A stretch of DNA of 64,000 nt from Mytilisepta virgata (lineage: Eukaryota > Mollusca > Bivalvia > Mytilida > Mytilidae), in assembly GCA_028015205.1 (NCBI GenBank), contig JAPWFG010000023.1, positions 1,054,001 to 1,118,000 on the forward strand, given 5' to 3'. The position numbers and the translations under genes were made by a program. Positions within the stretch are counted from its first letter, which is position 1. Each line of letters starts with the position of its first letter. The notes under the pieces were generated by a model that saw only the letters and a program-made list of their open reading frames with translations, had not been told where the DNA came from and searched no databases. Shown one piece after another: positions 33,572-44,832 of the stretch.

Positions 33572-33667
33572 TTCTGATATTGTTGAATGTTATTAACAGT
33601 TCTCCTATACTTGACGTGATTAATCGGTGGGATAAAAATACATAATATTTTTAACCACTTCCCAGTG

Positions 33668-33673
33668 ATTAAA
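33668..33673 (+). promoter_or_regulatory. Candidate poly(A) signal of the PDZ gene
   Basis: ATTAAA, a common variant signal, lies about 100 nt past the stop codon. A canonical AATAAA at 34375-34380 would make a longer UTR containing two foldbacks. There is no transcript evidence. Confidence 0.3.
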
Positions 33674-33800
33674 TTTCTACGTGGTAATTACCGCCGTTTT
33701 TTCTAAAGTTATTGGAATGATAAACTAGAGAAGTCCTGTGTAAACAAACTACATAGCAACGACATTTTCTCGAGTTTTTGTCGAAAATTATAGGAGAAAC

Positions 33801-33962
33801 AGATTCTCCTTCAATTTACTCGTGAGTTATGGAATTTCTCCACCCTCAATAGTTAAATTTTAGATTTTAACACGCTCACAAAAGCTCGCTTGTTGAAAAT
33901 CGAAAATTTAACTATCTCGGGTGGAGAAATTTCATAACTCACTCGTACCTGAAGGAGAATCT
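33801..33962. repeat. Foldback palindrome, 162 bp
   Basis: The arms AGATTCTCCTTCAATTTACT, GTGAGTTATGGAATTTCTCC and TAGTTAAATTTT pair in reverse with AAAATTTAACTATC, GGAGAAATTTCATAACTCAC and GAAGGAGAATCT. The sequence just beyond the arms also pairs weakly. Confidence 0.8.
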
Positions 33963-34142
33963 ATTTTTAGGCCATTATTAAAATACTTTGTTTGATGTTA
34001 CCAACTTCACCTGCAACTACATGTAGTGGTCGTAGGTTTTTTTTTTTTTTTTCCACTTTTGACTTTTCAGACAAGCAACCTTATTCACAAACTCTCTTTG
34101 ATATAATTTTAGATTTGAGTCATAAGGAAATGCTATAAAGCA

Positions 34143-34343
34143 CACCCTGCATACAGTTCTGCAAACCGTGGATAATTCTGGCTCCGCGGTAAGAAATATC
34201 CATGTTTACCATTCGAACATGATATGAAATCTGCGGATTCAATATGTATCTGCGGATTTTGTATCAGTTTGTAACGGATAAAATGGATATTTCTTACCGC
34301 TGAGCCAGATTTATCCACAGTTTGCAGAACTGTATGCAGGGTG
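34143..34343. repeat. Foldback palindrome, 201 bp
   Basis: CACCCTGCATACAGTTCTGC, CCGTGGATAATTCTGGCTC and CGGTAAGAAATATCCAT are mirrored by ATGGATATTTCTTACCG, GAGCCAGATTTATCC and GCAGAACTGTATGCAGGGTG. Loop of about 80 bp. Confidence 0.82.
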
Positions 34344-34542
34344 GGTAAAGGAGTTACTAACAAATTTATAGATCAATAAACAAAGTTTAATTATAAATTT
34401 TTTATTGAAAAAATACAAACAAAAGAAAAAAATATTCATTTCTTGCTGTAAAAGATAAAAAAATGTTAAATTTTGCATCATGGAGATATTCTGATGTTCC
34501 ATGTAAACTGGGCTGCCTCATATACATGTAATAGGGTACTTA

Positions 34543-34581
34543 TCAGGCAAACATTATGATAAAATTGTGCAATACCCAAAA
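34543..34581 (+). repeat. 39-bp exact copy of part of PDZ exon 5
   Basis: TCAGGCAAACATTATGATAA and the next 19 bases are identical to 24859-24897 inside exon 5 (same strand). The match does not extend beyond. It lies about 1 kb after the PDZ stop codon. Confidence 0.9.
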
Positions 34582-35143
34582 AATAAAAACTTTAAAAAGT
34601 CATTTGCAATGTTTCTGCAATTGCAAACAAAATTTTAGTGTTGGCCTAGTATATTTTATGTCTTTATGAAAAAAAGCTTTGAAATATCGGGTACATAGTG
34701 AATTTGTTTTCATTCTTTACTATAACCTGTAAATTGTCAAGCAATCAGTCCAAAAATTGTTTATAATGAGTGCAATATTAAATTTTATTGACACTGAGGG
34801 AATTTCCCTATAACCAAAAAGTATGTAGAGACCGTCTTTATGAATGTTCCTATCTCTGTCATGTTTAATATGGAGATTTTTAAATAAATAAAATGTTTTA
34901 ACTTTAGTAAATTCCAGTGAAAAACACCAGTGAAATCTCTTTTTTACCAGGTTAATTAGACAGAGGTACGTTGGTAGCAGATTTTTGTCATCTAAATAAA
35001 CTAATGATGTAACATTGTGATTTTGTATAGTTACCAGGAATTCTAATTTTCTCTGTAAATTGTTGTTTTTCTTACAGTTACTGTTTTCCTACTTGAGGAT
35101 GTTTTTTTCTCTGATAAAATGAGATACTGTTATCAATAAAAAC

Positions 35144-35518
35144 TTAAGGCCGTGCCAAATTGATCTTTAGTTGTTTTGATTTTGCCGCTCTGATTTTTGG
35201 ACGATGTAAATTTTAAGAAAAATATTTTTTGCCTGTTTTATTTTGCAAAAAAGCTGAAAATTCATCCCATATTTTCATTTTTCAATAAATCAAAAATAAG
35301 CATTGTTTGCCCACTCCTAAAATTTTGTAAAAATTGGGATTTTTTTTCCATTTTTTGCAATATTGTATTTTAAAAATTGTCTGCCAAACGTAAATTTTAT
35401 CTGCGCTCGAAAAAAAAAAAGTCCTCAAGAAAAAAAATTTAAATTAAAATTTTCCTGCTTGCACCTTTTTTTGCCATACAATATCCAAAGAATTAAAAAT
35501 TAATTTGGTGTGGCCTAA
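35144..35518. mobile_element. MITE remnant, sister of 4541-4868
   Basis: The left end TTAAGGCCGTGCCAAATT and right end TTTGGTGTGGCCTAA are inverted. Internal ACTCCTAAAATTTTGTAAAA and CTCAAGAAAAAAAAAT-type segments match the first copy. Confidence 0.55.
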
Positions 35519-35752
35519 CAGTAATTTTAACAAGTTTTGTTGTAGAATGTTGGTGTTTTTCTCAAATTTATTTAGCTTTCTTTACCAATAAGAACAGGTT
35601 ACTGTAGTAGACATGTATGTTGTATGTCACTTTTCCAGCTCAAGGGTCTTGTTTCTGCCTGTCAACTACAGCTTCATCTTCTGTGTGATGTTCCAGTTTT
35701 CCCACCCAAATTGTTTACACATGTCTAGTTATGTCTGCTTCCTCTTCCTATA

Positions 35753-36009
35753 GGGGTTTTGGTGAAAGAGTCGGCCAGGCAGTTTGCAGTGATCTTACGA
35801 TTACTCTTCTCAACCATCAGGTTGTGAGTTCAAATCAAGCTCATGTCCAGGTATCTTTGACTCAGATCGTCTTTGTAAAACATTGCTAGATTTAGCGCTT
35901 GAAGTCGTTTCTTTGATGGTTCAATGGCATCCTCTACCAGTAAATACCTGTGGCTAAAATGTATGATATAGCCCTTTGCAGGAAAAGTGGCTTAAAACAA
36001 AAACAAAAC
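35753..36009 (+). repeat. Degraded tRNA-derived SINE
   Basis: AAGAGTCGGCCAGGCAG and GGTTGTGAGTTCAAATC resemble A and B boxes; the tail is AAACAAAAACAAAAC. The body is different from, or very diverged relative to, the main SINE family. Confidence 0.5.
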
Positions 36010-37719
36010 TTTAAAAACCATTTAAAACCGATCCCTTTTATAGCTGAAAATCCATAAAACATCAGTATACAATTTCTACTTTTAACTTTACCTTCCTTCC
36101 TGGAAACTTTGTTAAGGGGAGATAACTCAATGTTTCTCATTTATGTTTTGTTATGTACATATGTAAAATAGTGCTATATTTTTATATTTAGTCTTTCATA
36201 TTTATCTGTATGTATGATCTAGTAAAATGCCAAATCTGATTGCCATATATACATGTATTACCTGCAATTTTAATATTTATTATATGTCAAAAGCAAATCC
36301 AAAGATTGAATTGTTTTTTGTTGATTTTGTGTTTCTTAATTGTCTTCCATACATTTGTATTTTATGTGTTTTTCTTACGGGTTCATTTTGTGATCATTTA
36401 TTGAGTTTCTGAGGAAATCTCTGTAAATAGGGACAGCTGGAAAATTAAGACAAAAACAATGGTTAAATTCTAGTTTTAAAAACTAGATGCTTACTGTCGT
36501 AAAATCAGATGAAAAAATAGATTTATTTGGTTCACATTTATTTGAATATTAATTTTTTTATCTTTGATCTGAATATATACAAAATATTTAAGGCAAGAAT
36601 CTACAGAGTAAAAATTCATATTTTTTAGTTACTCGTCAAAATAAGCAAATGACAAATCTAAATCTATCTTCATTGTAATATAAGAATTCATCAATGATGA
36701 TGCTTTTAATTGCAGAGTTTAACATTTATGAACTTACAAATTTCATCTCTGTTAATTTAAGATTTATTTAAAATAATATATATTACTTAATTGGTTTTTA
36801 TAGAACATTTTTTAGTTCTTTTACCCCAAGTCCAAACATTTTACACATGTATTCAGATTGCCTATTTTTCAGAAGTGTCATTTCATATATAAAGATGTCA
36901 AATTGTTTTCCAATACCAACTGCATCAGGTTTTTTTTTACAAGCCCATAGGTTGAGTCAAATGATAAACCTGATAAATTCACTATGCAATAATTTTTTTT
37001 ATTGGAAATTTTGAACAAATTGATCCATTTCCAATTAAGTATGAATTACCTCCCCTGCTGTTTAACTGCAGCTACCAGACATGCATTACACCTGCAGTAA
37101 ACAACTTTACCTGTTTCCCTGCATTGGATTAATTGCCATATATATATATATAATTTCCATAATAGGTTTTAGACATAAACTCTTGCTATTAATTAAAATA
37201 AAACAACAGTGTCATAGCCATGGTTGGAAATCAGGGGAGGTAATAAATGAAAAACTTAAAATTGGTCATTTTGTTGAGGACTGAAATTTTTCAAAAAGTA
37301 ACATGTTTAGCCTTGTAATTTGCGAGGTTTCATGAATTATTATTCTCAGTAAAAATTTTAGTTCATGCATCAGTGCTAGACAGTGGGTTAAAAGGTACGG
37401 GTCAAGTGATGGATTAGCACTTACACTTAAATATTTTAAAGAAATATGTAAGAATATATCAATTATTCGCATGCATAACATGTCAAATGAAAATATTATA
37501 TTGTTATACATGTATCAAGTTATTATGCAATATTAAATAATATTATTCATTTTTGTTCATTTAATTTGATCTACTGGTTAACTCCAAGTCCCTGCTAGTG
37601 TTTCGTTTACTATTACCAAAATGTTAAAATTTGTGTAAAAAAAATAAAGGATAATCTCCCTTATACTAAGCTCTTTACCTTTACCTCTTTCAGGCGTTAT
37701 GAATTTTTCAAATACAATC

Positions 37720-38240
37720 AAACATTGGTAGCTCGAACTCAGATTTCTCAAACATCATCAATGGCTCAAACTGTTCTGAAAGTCTGGTCAATAATCCCTT
37801 TATTTTCATGTTGAAAAAGCCCCGGTTTCTCAAACACTGATTTCTCGAAAAGTCAAGCAAAAATTTGGGTCCAGACAATTACAAAATAGTGTATTTTACC
37901 ACTGAAAACTCAAACTCAATAATTAAATGGACAATCTTGTTGCCTGATACTTACAGGTATGAATCTAATAATCGCAGGTTTAACCAGAATAAATAAGTGA
38001 CAGGTAAATATTTACTCTTTGATGTAATAAAGATATCATGATAACTATTGATTAATGATTAACCTGTTCAACTTTAAGAAATATTTCGTGGTAATGATCT
38101 GCTATACCATCTTGTATACGAATGACTCTGGCAATTTTTATTTTACTTTACTTGAACATTAAACTTCTTTTAATCAAACTACCAATAACTCGAACTGATT
38201 TCGATGGTCCCTTTTAGTTTGAGCCATCAAAGTTCTACTT
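37720..38240. mobile_element. Tigger/pogo-like MITE remnant (tentative)
   Basis: It shows TTGGTAGCTCGAACTCAGAT, repeated TTTCTCAAACA and CTCGAA phrases, and a right side with ACTCGAACTGATTTCGATGG and GAGCCATCAAAGTTCTACTT. Such CTCGAA-rich inverted ends are typical of pogo/Tigger relatives. The termini are too decayed to define. Confidence 0.35.
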
Positions 38241-38485
38241 TATCTTGGTTATAGTGTTTTCAATTTCAACATTTTCAACTGATGAAATGTGCACTTCTTG
38301 TGCATCACAAATGGTATCATGTATCGTTTGAACTAATATTTTCAAAATGTGGTGTTGGTCTTGGTTTTAAATACCAAACAATTATACAAAATCTTGTACG
38401 ATTGAAAAAGTTGCTCTAATAATTTGTTGGACTAATATGGCCACTATTACTAAAAATTTAAAATTCATCAAAAATGTTAATAAAC

Positions 38486-39857
38486 AGCTGCGCCACGACC
38501 GCATTATACGCCCGTCATCTTGTGAAAAAAAAACATAATAAATGTTTTTGGAATCCCCCTTTATTTAGTGGAGCTGCTAGTGGGATGTATATGGAAACCC
38601 GGCAAAACATAAGCGTGTAAACTTTTAAGCAATAGAGATACGGCGCGAAATGTGACCAAAAAAAGACTACCTTTTTTACCAATAAGCTTAATAAAAATTC
38701 AATAACTCAAAAATAAAATAAAGAATCATCACCAAAAAGTATACAGATCTTTAGATTAATATAACTAAGAAGTGTGTAAAGTTTTAAGCAATAATCATAA
38801 ACCGTTGTTGAGATACGGCGCAACATGTGAAAAAAACACACCCCTGTTTTAGTTACAAAGTCCTGTAACTCAAAAAGCTTTAATCTTATTTTCACCAAAA
38901 AGTATACAGATCGTTTGACCATCATAAGAAAAAACTATGTTAAGGTAACAGGTACGTAAATTGGCTATCCCATGGATTTGTATGAAATTGTGCAAGCAAT
39001 TAGAGCATGTGGAACTGCATATGAATATCGAAAAAATATATAAGTAACTTTTTTACTTTCGGATATATAGCAAATTCAATATTCTGTAGAAAGAAGTTCA
39101 AATGTATAGGATGCACGTAAATATCGCAAAAAATATTGAAAAAATTTACTTTAAATTGCCTTTTCTCAAAAACGTGTCCTACGAATTTTCTTAAAAATTG
39201 ATATGTTATTGCCACTAAAATTTCCGTTTTATTGATATGAAAGCTATAGGGCGTCACCGAATTAGTTTTTGCAGTATAAATCATCCAAGTGTCTCTGCAA
39301 TACCTAAAAACGTCGAAAAATAGGATTAAGAGCCACGACGTCACGATTATTTTTGCCTTTTCGGCGCTTTTTCCACGCTGTACAGCAGATTCAACTATCC
39401 ATACTCAAAAAACGAATTCGGCGACCCCCTATAAATTTTATATCAATAAAAAAGAAATTCCAGTAGCAAAAACATATTTTTAAAGTAAATTCGTAGGACA
39501 GGATTTCGAGAAATGTTAATTTGTAGTCAAAATTGCTGAACTTTTTTACGATATTTACGTGTATTCTATACATTTGTACTACCATTTTCCGGATATTTAA
39601 TTTGCTATATCTCAGAAAGTGCAAAAGTTATATATATCATTTTTTCGATGTTCTGGTGCAGTTCCTCATGCTCTAGGAGTATGCAAAATTTTATAAAATT
39701 CCGTGAGATTATCCATTTACGTACCTGTCACCTTAAGTTTCATGAAATTTGGATAAGTTGTTCTCAAGTTACGGTGCGACATGTTTACGACGGACAGACG
39801 GACGCCGGACATTTGTATACCATAATACGTCCCGTCAAAATTTTGACGGGCGTATAA
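38486..39857. mobile_element. Element with TATACGCCCGTCA ends, split by a foldback
   Basis: The left TTATACGCCCGTCATC and right GACGGGCGTATAA are inverted. The right terminus also forms a hairpin (CGTCCCGTCAAAA / TTTTGACGGGCG). The body has repeated TAATAAAAATTCAATAACTC and ACCAAAAAGTATACAGATC units. It sits inside an AGCTCACC-family element and itself contains the 38941-39735 foldback. Confidence 0.6.
38941..39735. mobile_element. Large TTAA-flanked foldback, arms about 330 bp
   Basis: The left end TTAAGGTAACAGGTACGTAA and right end TTACGTACCTGTCACCTTAA are inverted, and the arms stay paired inwards for about 330 bp (for example AGAGCATGTGGAACTGCA with GCAGTTCCTCATGCTCT). Loop of about 130 bp. 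Open frames here are arm sequence, not genes. Confidence 0.78.
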
Positions 39858-41795
39858 AAATTGCCTCAAACTATTAGGCAAATTGGGATAAAACTTGGTT
39901 GGTCCCTTTTAATTGTGTCTACTTGTTCCAGAATTGACCAAGTTTGGCTGTTTTTATAAAAAAAAAAATAAAATTCATTAACAGATATTTGGAAAATATT
40001 TGGATAAATGCTCCTTTGGTGGTCCTCTTTCTAAGACAAACATTATAGCTACAGAAGCAGTAACATTTGGGACCCAAATTCACATGTATGAATTAACAGT
40101 ATCATGCAGAATAGCCTTGGTGCCATCATTTGTCACAAAGGGTGAATTAAGAGGGAGGGGTCGGCTGCCTTTTGGGCCCCAAATGGAATATTGCGGGTTG
40201 GGAAAATTTTACTAATGAGCTGTACAGGAACAGCAAGGGTCATTTAATACCTCAGTGTGTGTGAAATATTTTTTGAGCACCCTAAACAGTGCAAAAATGC
40301 CCAAAATTGCACTTTTGGCCCCCAAGGACTTCCATACATCGATCCTGCAACACAATTTTAGTCTTGATAGGAATTAATGGAAAGATGGCTACTACTGAAT
40401 GGATTTGGATAAAACTTAGCATGATTGTTCCTTAGGGTATCCTGCACAAAGTTTATGCTTCGATTTTTGATCCGTCCAAAAACATGGCCACTGTTACTAA
40501 AAATAGAACATAGGGATCAAATAACAGTTTTTCGCAAATATCCCAAAAATGATTAGGTTACGGCAATTTCTGGCAGGTTGAAAGTGTTTAGCATGATGAG
40601 AGCTACCTGTGTGCTGATTTTCGTGAAAATCTGTCAACTGATGTTAGAGTTATTGCCCCTTTTTGACATTTTTGGCTTTTTTTATGTTATTATTTCAAAA
40701 ATCTTCTTCTCTGAAACTACTATTCAAAATCAAATGAAACTTAGTAAGATTATTTCTTAGGGTATCCTGCAAAAAGTTAATGCTTGGATTTTTGATTGGT
40801 CGAAAAATATGTCCGCCCTTACTAAAAATAGAACATATGGGTCAAAATGCTGTTTTTTGCTATTTTTTCCTGAATTATAGAAAGAAAATGAAGATGACAG
40901 CTACTTTCAAGGTAAATATGGTATCCCGAGTTGAATGGTGATGATGAAAGTTTGTTTTGGACGGCCATTTTTAAAATGGCTGACATTTTCCCGCCATTTT
41001 TTACACTTGCTCGGATTTCAACAATATTTGGTTTTTAAAGTAAACATGGTATCCTTAGTGAATGGTGATGATGAGAATGTTGTATAACAATGATTAAACT
41101 TCATAATATGTGAGCTTTTAATTGCCATCACTTGGTGTCCGTCATCATCGTTGTTAACAAATTTTCAAACATCTTCTCCTCTGAAACTACTAGGGGGATT
41201 TGGATGAAACTTAGCATGATTGTTCGTGCAATATTTCCTTTTCAAGTACATGTAATTGAAACTGTGATATTTCAGAAAAAGAGAGTTCACTTTTTAGATG
41301 CCAAAGATGTACGGTCACATAGGTAACCAGAACAGTCTGTTCAAAGGGTACTTACCACTGGTTAATTTCATCTAAACGGTATCAACTCTCATTTAAAATG
41401 GCAAATGTTCAACTTCAAACACAACAGTTGTAGAAATATTGCTGTTTAACAGTCATTGTTTATATGTCCTTCACAACATATCGAAAATTTAAAGTATTCC
41501 ATTGCATTATATTTATATTTTATCAGGATAACAAATTCATCACATCAGGGGAGATCATTTCGACCACCTCCATTACATAGGAATTCAGTAAAACTTACAA
41601 GAGAACCTTACTCTAACAATGCTAGAGGTTGTCTGGCAAGCTATTTACTGACTTGGGGGTATGGAGGAACGGATTTCCAACATCTTACATTGTAGAAGTA
41701 AGGAGAACCTTACCCATTACAACCAACATTAATATATTAATTTAGTTTATAGTGCATTGTTTGCCAGGTGAGCGATTCAGGCTCTTGAGAGCCTC
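39858..41795 (+). mobile_element. AGCTCACC-family element, copy B (right part)
   Basis: From about 40390 it closely matches copy A (ATGGATTTGGATAAAACTTA, TTTATGCTTCGATTTTTGAT). It ends GTGAGCGATTCAGGCTCTTG followed by AGAGCCTCTTGTTT. Its left end is separated from it by the nested elements at 38486-39857. A stretch at about 41330-41700 is absent from copy A and looks like an insertion with no recognised content. Confidence 0.7.
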
Positions 41796-41802
41796 TTGTT
41801 TT

Positions 41803-41892
41803 AATCTCAGTGTGTAATTTTAAAATCTCAGTGTGTAATTTCGATTTCTCAGTGTGTTATTTTAGGTTTTTAAATCTCAGTGTGTAATTTTT
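41803..41892 (+). repeat. Short tandem repeat, TCTCAGTGTGTAATTTT
   Basis: Four copies of TCTCAGTGTGT[AT]ATTT spaced 23-32 bp apart, immediately right of the copy B terminus. Confidence 0.75.
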
Positions 41893-42037
41893 TCGAAAAA
41901 AGGGTTTAAACATAGTTTTGACGAGAACGGCTTGCCATACAAGCTCTTTGGAATAGAAGAGGTGAAGATAGTCACCAAATCATTGCGAGGGAAATTTAAA
42001 AAAAAATTCTTAAATGCAATTAAAATTTTTACCTCAT

Positions 42038-42087
42038 AAAAGGGATAACCCCTCGGCTGAGGCCCTCAGAGAGGGATTATCCCCTTA
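42038..42087. repeat. Hairpin GGGATAACCCCTC / GAGAGGGATTATCCCC
   Basis: An inverted repeat with arms of about 14 bp around GGCTGAGGCCCTCA. The flanking cytosine- and A-rich text (42100-42245) resembles 45850-46100, so both may belong to a low-copy repeat. Confidence 0.5.
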
Positions 42088-42306
42088 ATCCTCTGTACAT
42101 AAGCTCATCCCCGGAAAAAATTTAATCTCTGAAAATGGTACTTTTTTCAAAACACCCCCAAAATTAGTTGTCTTAATAAGCGACCCCAAAAAAAATATCT
42201 AAATTTACCCCTCCCCAAATAATAACTTTGGTAATATTACACCCTAAAAAACATACCTAATGAAGTTTAAAAAACCAGAAATTTATACTAACACCAATTT
42301 ATAAAC

Positions 42307-44345
42307 TTGGATGCTGTACCAACAAAATCATGTTCACATCACATAACATTACTTCATACAGCTCGTATTAATAGCATAGTAGTTCAACGCATGGGGTTAC
42401 GAAACAATCAACAGAAAAGTGCTGTACTAGTACATTTTGAAACTGAGTTAAATCAAACTGAATTACTTAAAAAGAAAAGACTTCTAAAAGACAACGAGCA
42501 TTACACCCACATTTATATTGAACCCGAGAAGTCCCGACAAGAACGTCTGCAAGAAACAAATATGTGGAAAATTGTGAAATCCATTCCGAACATCAAGTTT
42601 CGTGGTGGACGTGTATTTGATAAATAGGATGTGTCCCAGCCTTCAAAGTCAGTATTAAAAGTTGACTGTTGGAATAGCAAAGGATTGTATCTTTCACTAA
42701 GGACAACAAAAAGTAGAATTTTGCGAGAACAAATAGTTAGTGCATTTAATTTCGATATAATAGGATTATGTGAAACCAATCTTCTTATTGAGGAAAATAT
42801 AAATTTATGGAAACAACCCCAAAATATTTCTACCCAATCATGGCGTAGTTCAGGAGGTGTTGGGTTTTTAATTTCGGAAAATATTTTAGAAAATTTTGAC
42901 TGTGGAATACTATGTGATAACTACGAAGATATCTTATGGATATATCTAAAGAATAAATATGATTCCAGTTTCACTATTCACTTATGTGTTTGTTACTTAC
43001 AACCGGAGGGATCGAGTAGAGGAAATATAGCACAAGAGTATTATGATGTTCTGTTATCTCAAATTTATCTATATAGTGATTGCGCAAATTTGTTTATCTG
43101 TGGAGATTTTAATGGGCGAATTGGAAGCTCTCAAGATTTTGATGATAAAATCGATTTTGTGCCCCCAAAAAAATGTATCGATTTTGGGAAAAATCCATAC
43201 GGTAACAGTTTTTTAGATCTTATAAAGGATGCAAAGTTGTGTGTATTAAATGGACGAGGAGATATTAACTATGATAACTATACTTTTGTTTCAAAAAGTG
43301 GAAAATCAGTAGTTGACTATATGGCGGTTCCATACAAAGAACTGAAATGTTACTCTGACTTTCGAGTACACCTCATCACAGACGTTTTTTGTGGAGCATA
43401 ATATCACCCCTCAGGCAGGTGCAACGATTCCAGATCACTCTATCCTAGAATGCACATTGACAATATCTGATTATAAGAATATCATGTATGTATAAGATGC
43501 ACTTGAATACAATAATAACACGAAAAAGCGACGTAAATACGATGTCTCTGTGATTGTGATTCCAAATGATATGTTTGACAATCCGAGATGTAGTCGTGCT
43601 ATCATAAGTGCAATAGAAAGCTTTGAAAACTCTCAAAATATAAAGGATAAAATGGACGAATTGTACGAAAATTTTGTGAAAGTTTTACATGATGAGATGG
43701 ACATGTACTTGCCATTTAAAGATATATATGGAAACTGTGCTAGGAATCGTACAAAACATCGTTCGAATCCTTACTGGAATAACGAGCTTCAAACACTGCT
43801 TATCAAGGTGAACAACTCAGAAAAGGAATTCTTACAGTGTAGGGAATACAGAAACAAGCGAAACAATCTCCGAAATAATTACATAATCGCAAGAAATTAT
43901 CAGTTTGATAACAATTGCGACTATGTGAGCGTAAATACTATGCTTCTCTCAGGAATAATATTAAGACATTAAACACAACGAACCCAAAAGAATTCTGGAG
44001 AGAGGTCAATAAACTCAGACCTCAACGAAGTGCTAGAACAGTAGATTGTGTCCTTCAAGATGACGGTAGATATTCGTATGATCGCACAACAATTATGAAC
44101 AACTGGAGAGAGGAATACGATACAACGCAAGTAGATAAGGACTTTATAAATAACATAGAAGAATTAAATCGAATTTAATGTCTGTTTTTCGAATACCATA
44201 GTTCCGGTTGTGTGGTGTAAAAGTATCATTAATCCAATTCTGAAATACGGAAAGGACTACAGAAATCCAATGAGCTATCGTAGTATAAGTCTTATGTCGA
44301 CTGTGGCCAAAATGTTCAGCTTTATTTTAAACAGACAGTAAATTC
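42307..44345 (+). pseudogene. Decayed, truncated non-LTR retrotransposon (endonuclease and start of RT)
   Basis: An upstream frame (42307-42627) has no clear domain and may be ORF1 or a spacer. The frame 42631-43401 is an AP-type endonuclease with IGLCETNL, CGDFNGRIG and VVDYMAVP. Its last catalytic block (PDHSILEC, about 43429) is in another frame after a T6 run at 43385-43390. A stop (about 43495) and a second frame change near 43915 follow. At about 44260-44340 YRSISLMS and a following KMF motif mark the start of a reverse transcriptase, after which the element ends. It is therefore inactive. The order EN then RT is that of LINE ORF2; the clade (Jockey, CR1 or L2-like) is not resolved. Confidence 0.82.
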
Positions 44346-44832
44346 ATTTCCACTTATAAACATTTCAAAGATCCGAGATCAGTTGATTTAAGTTTTCTTT
44401 TTTAGTTTTCATGCTTGAAAAGACAGTTTTGACATCTTCTTTTAACTGTTTAAATTGTCTTAAAAGGTAAATAGTGCTTCATAAACCTTTGAAGGCTGGC
44501 TGATTACCATTGTAATAATGTATGTATATATGTTTCAATCAGGTTGCACTTTAATAAATATATTTATTATAATATTGTATAGTTCAAAAGCTGTCATTTT
44601 TCAAAATAGATCACATGGTCAACCTGTAAAAAGCTTGTAAAATAGGTGTTTCCATAAATAAAATTAAAAATGTTGAAAGACTAAGAGTTTCTAAAAATAA
44701 TCTAGTTGAAAGACCCCCTTATTCCAAAAATAGAATTTAGAAGAACAAATTTATAAAGCGATATTTTGATTGGCTGTTGGATTAGTCTAAGGACCAATCA
44801 GAATCGATCTTTCATTCTTACTTATGATTGAT

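Larger units (their letters stand above)
33572..38240. other. Downstream of the PDZ gene; no further gene recognised
   Basis: It begins with the PDZ 3' UTR; possible poly(A) signals are ATTAAA at 33668-33673 and AATAAA at 34375-34380. Then come foldbacks, a 39-bp copy of exon 5, a MITE, a degraded SINE and a Tigger-like remnant. The stretches 34600-35140 and 36010-37720 are AT-rich with nothing I can name. Confidence 0.6.

Noticed and set aside
40578..41326. Open frames in the 40.6-41.3 kb region (and the similar one at 61223-61483 on the minus strand)
   Set aside because: The same peptides appear because both places are copies of one non-coding hairpin-ended element; other copies have stops in these frames.
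41456..41695. 79-codon frame including RSFRPPPLHRNSVKL
   Set aside because: It lies in an insertion within a transposon copy; I recognise no domain and no splice sites that would tie it to a gene.
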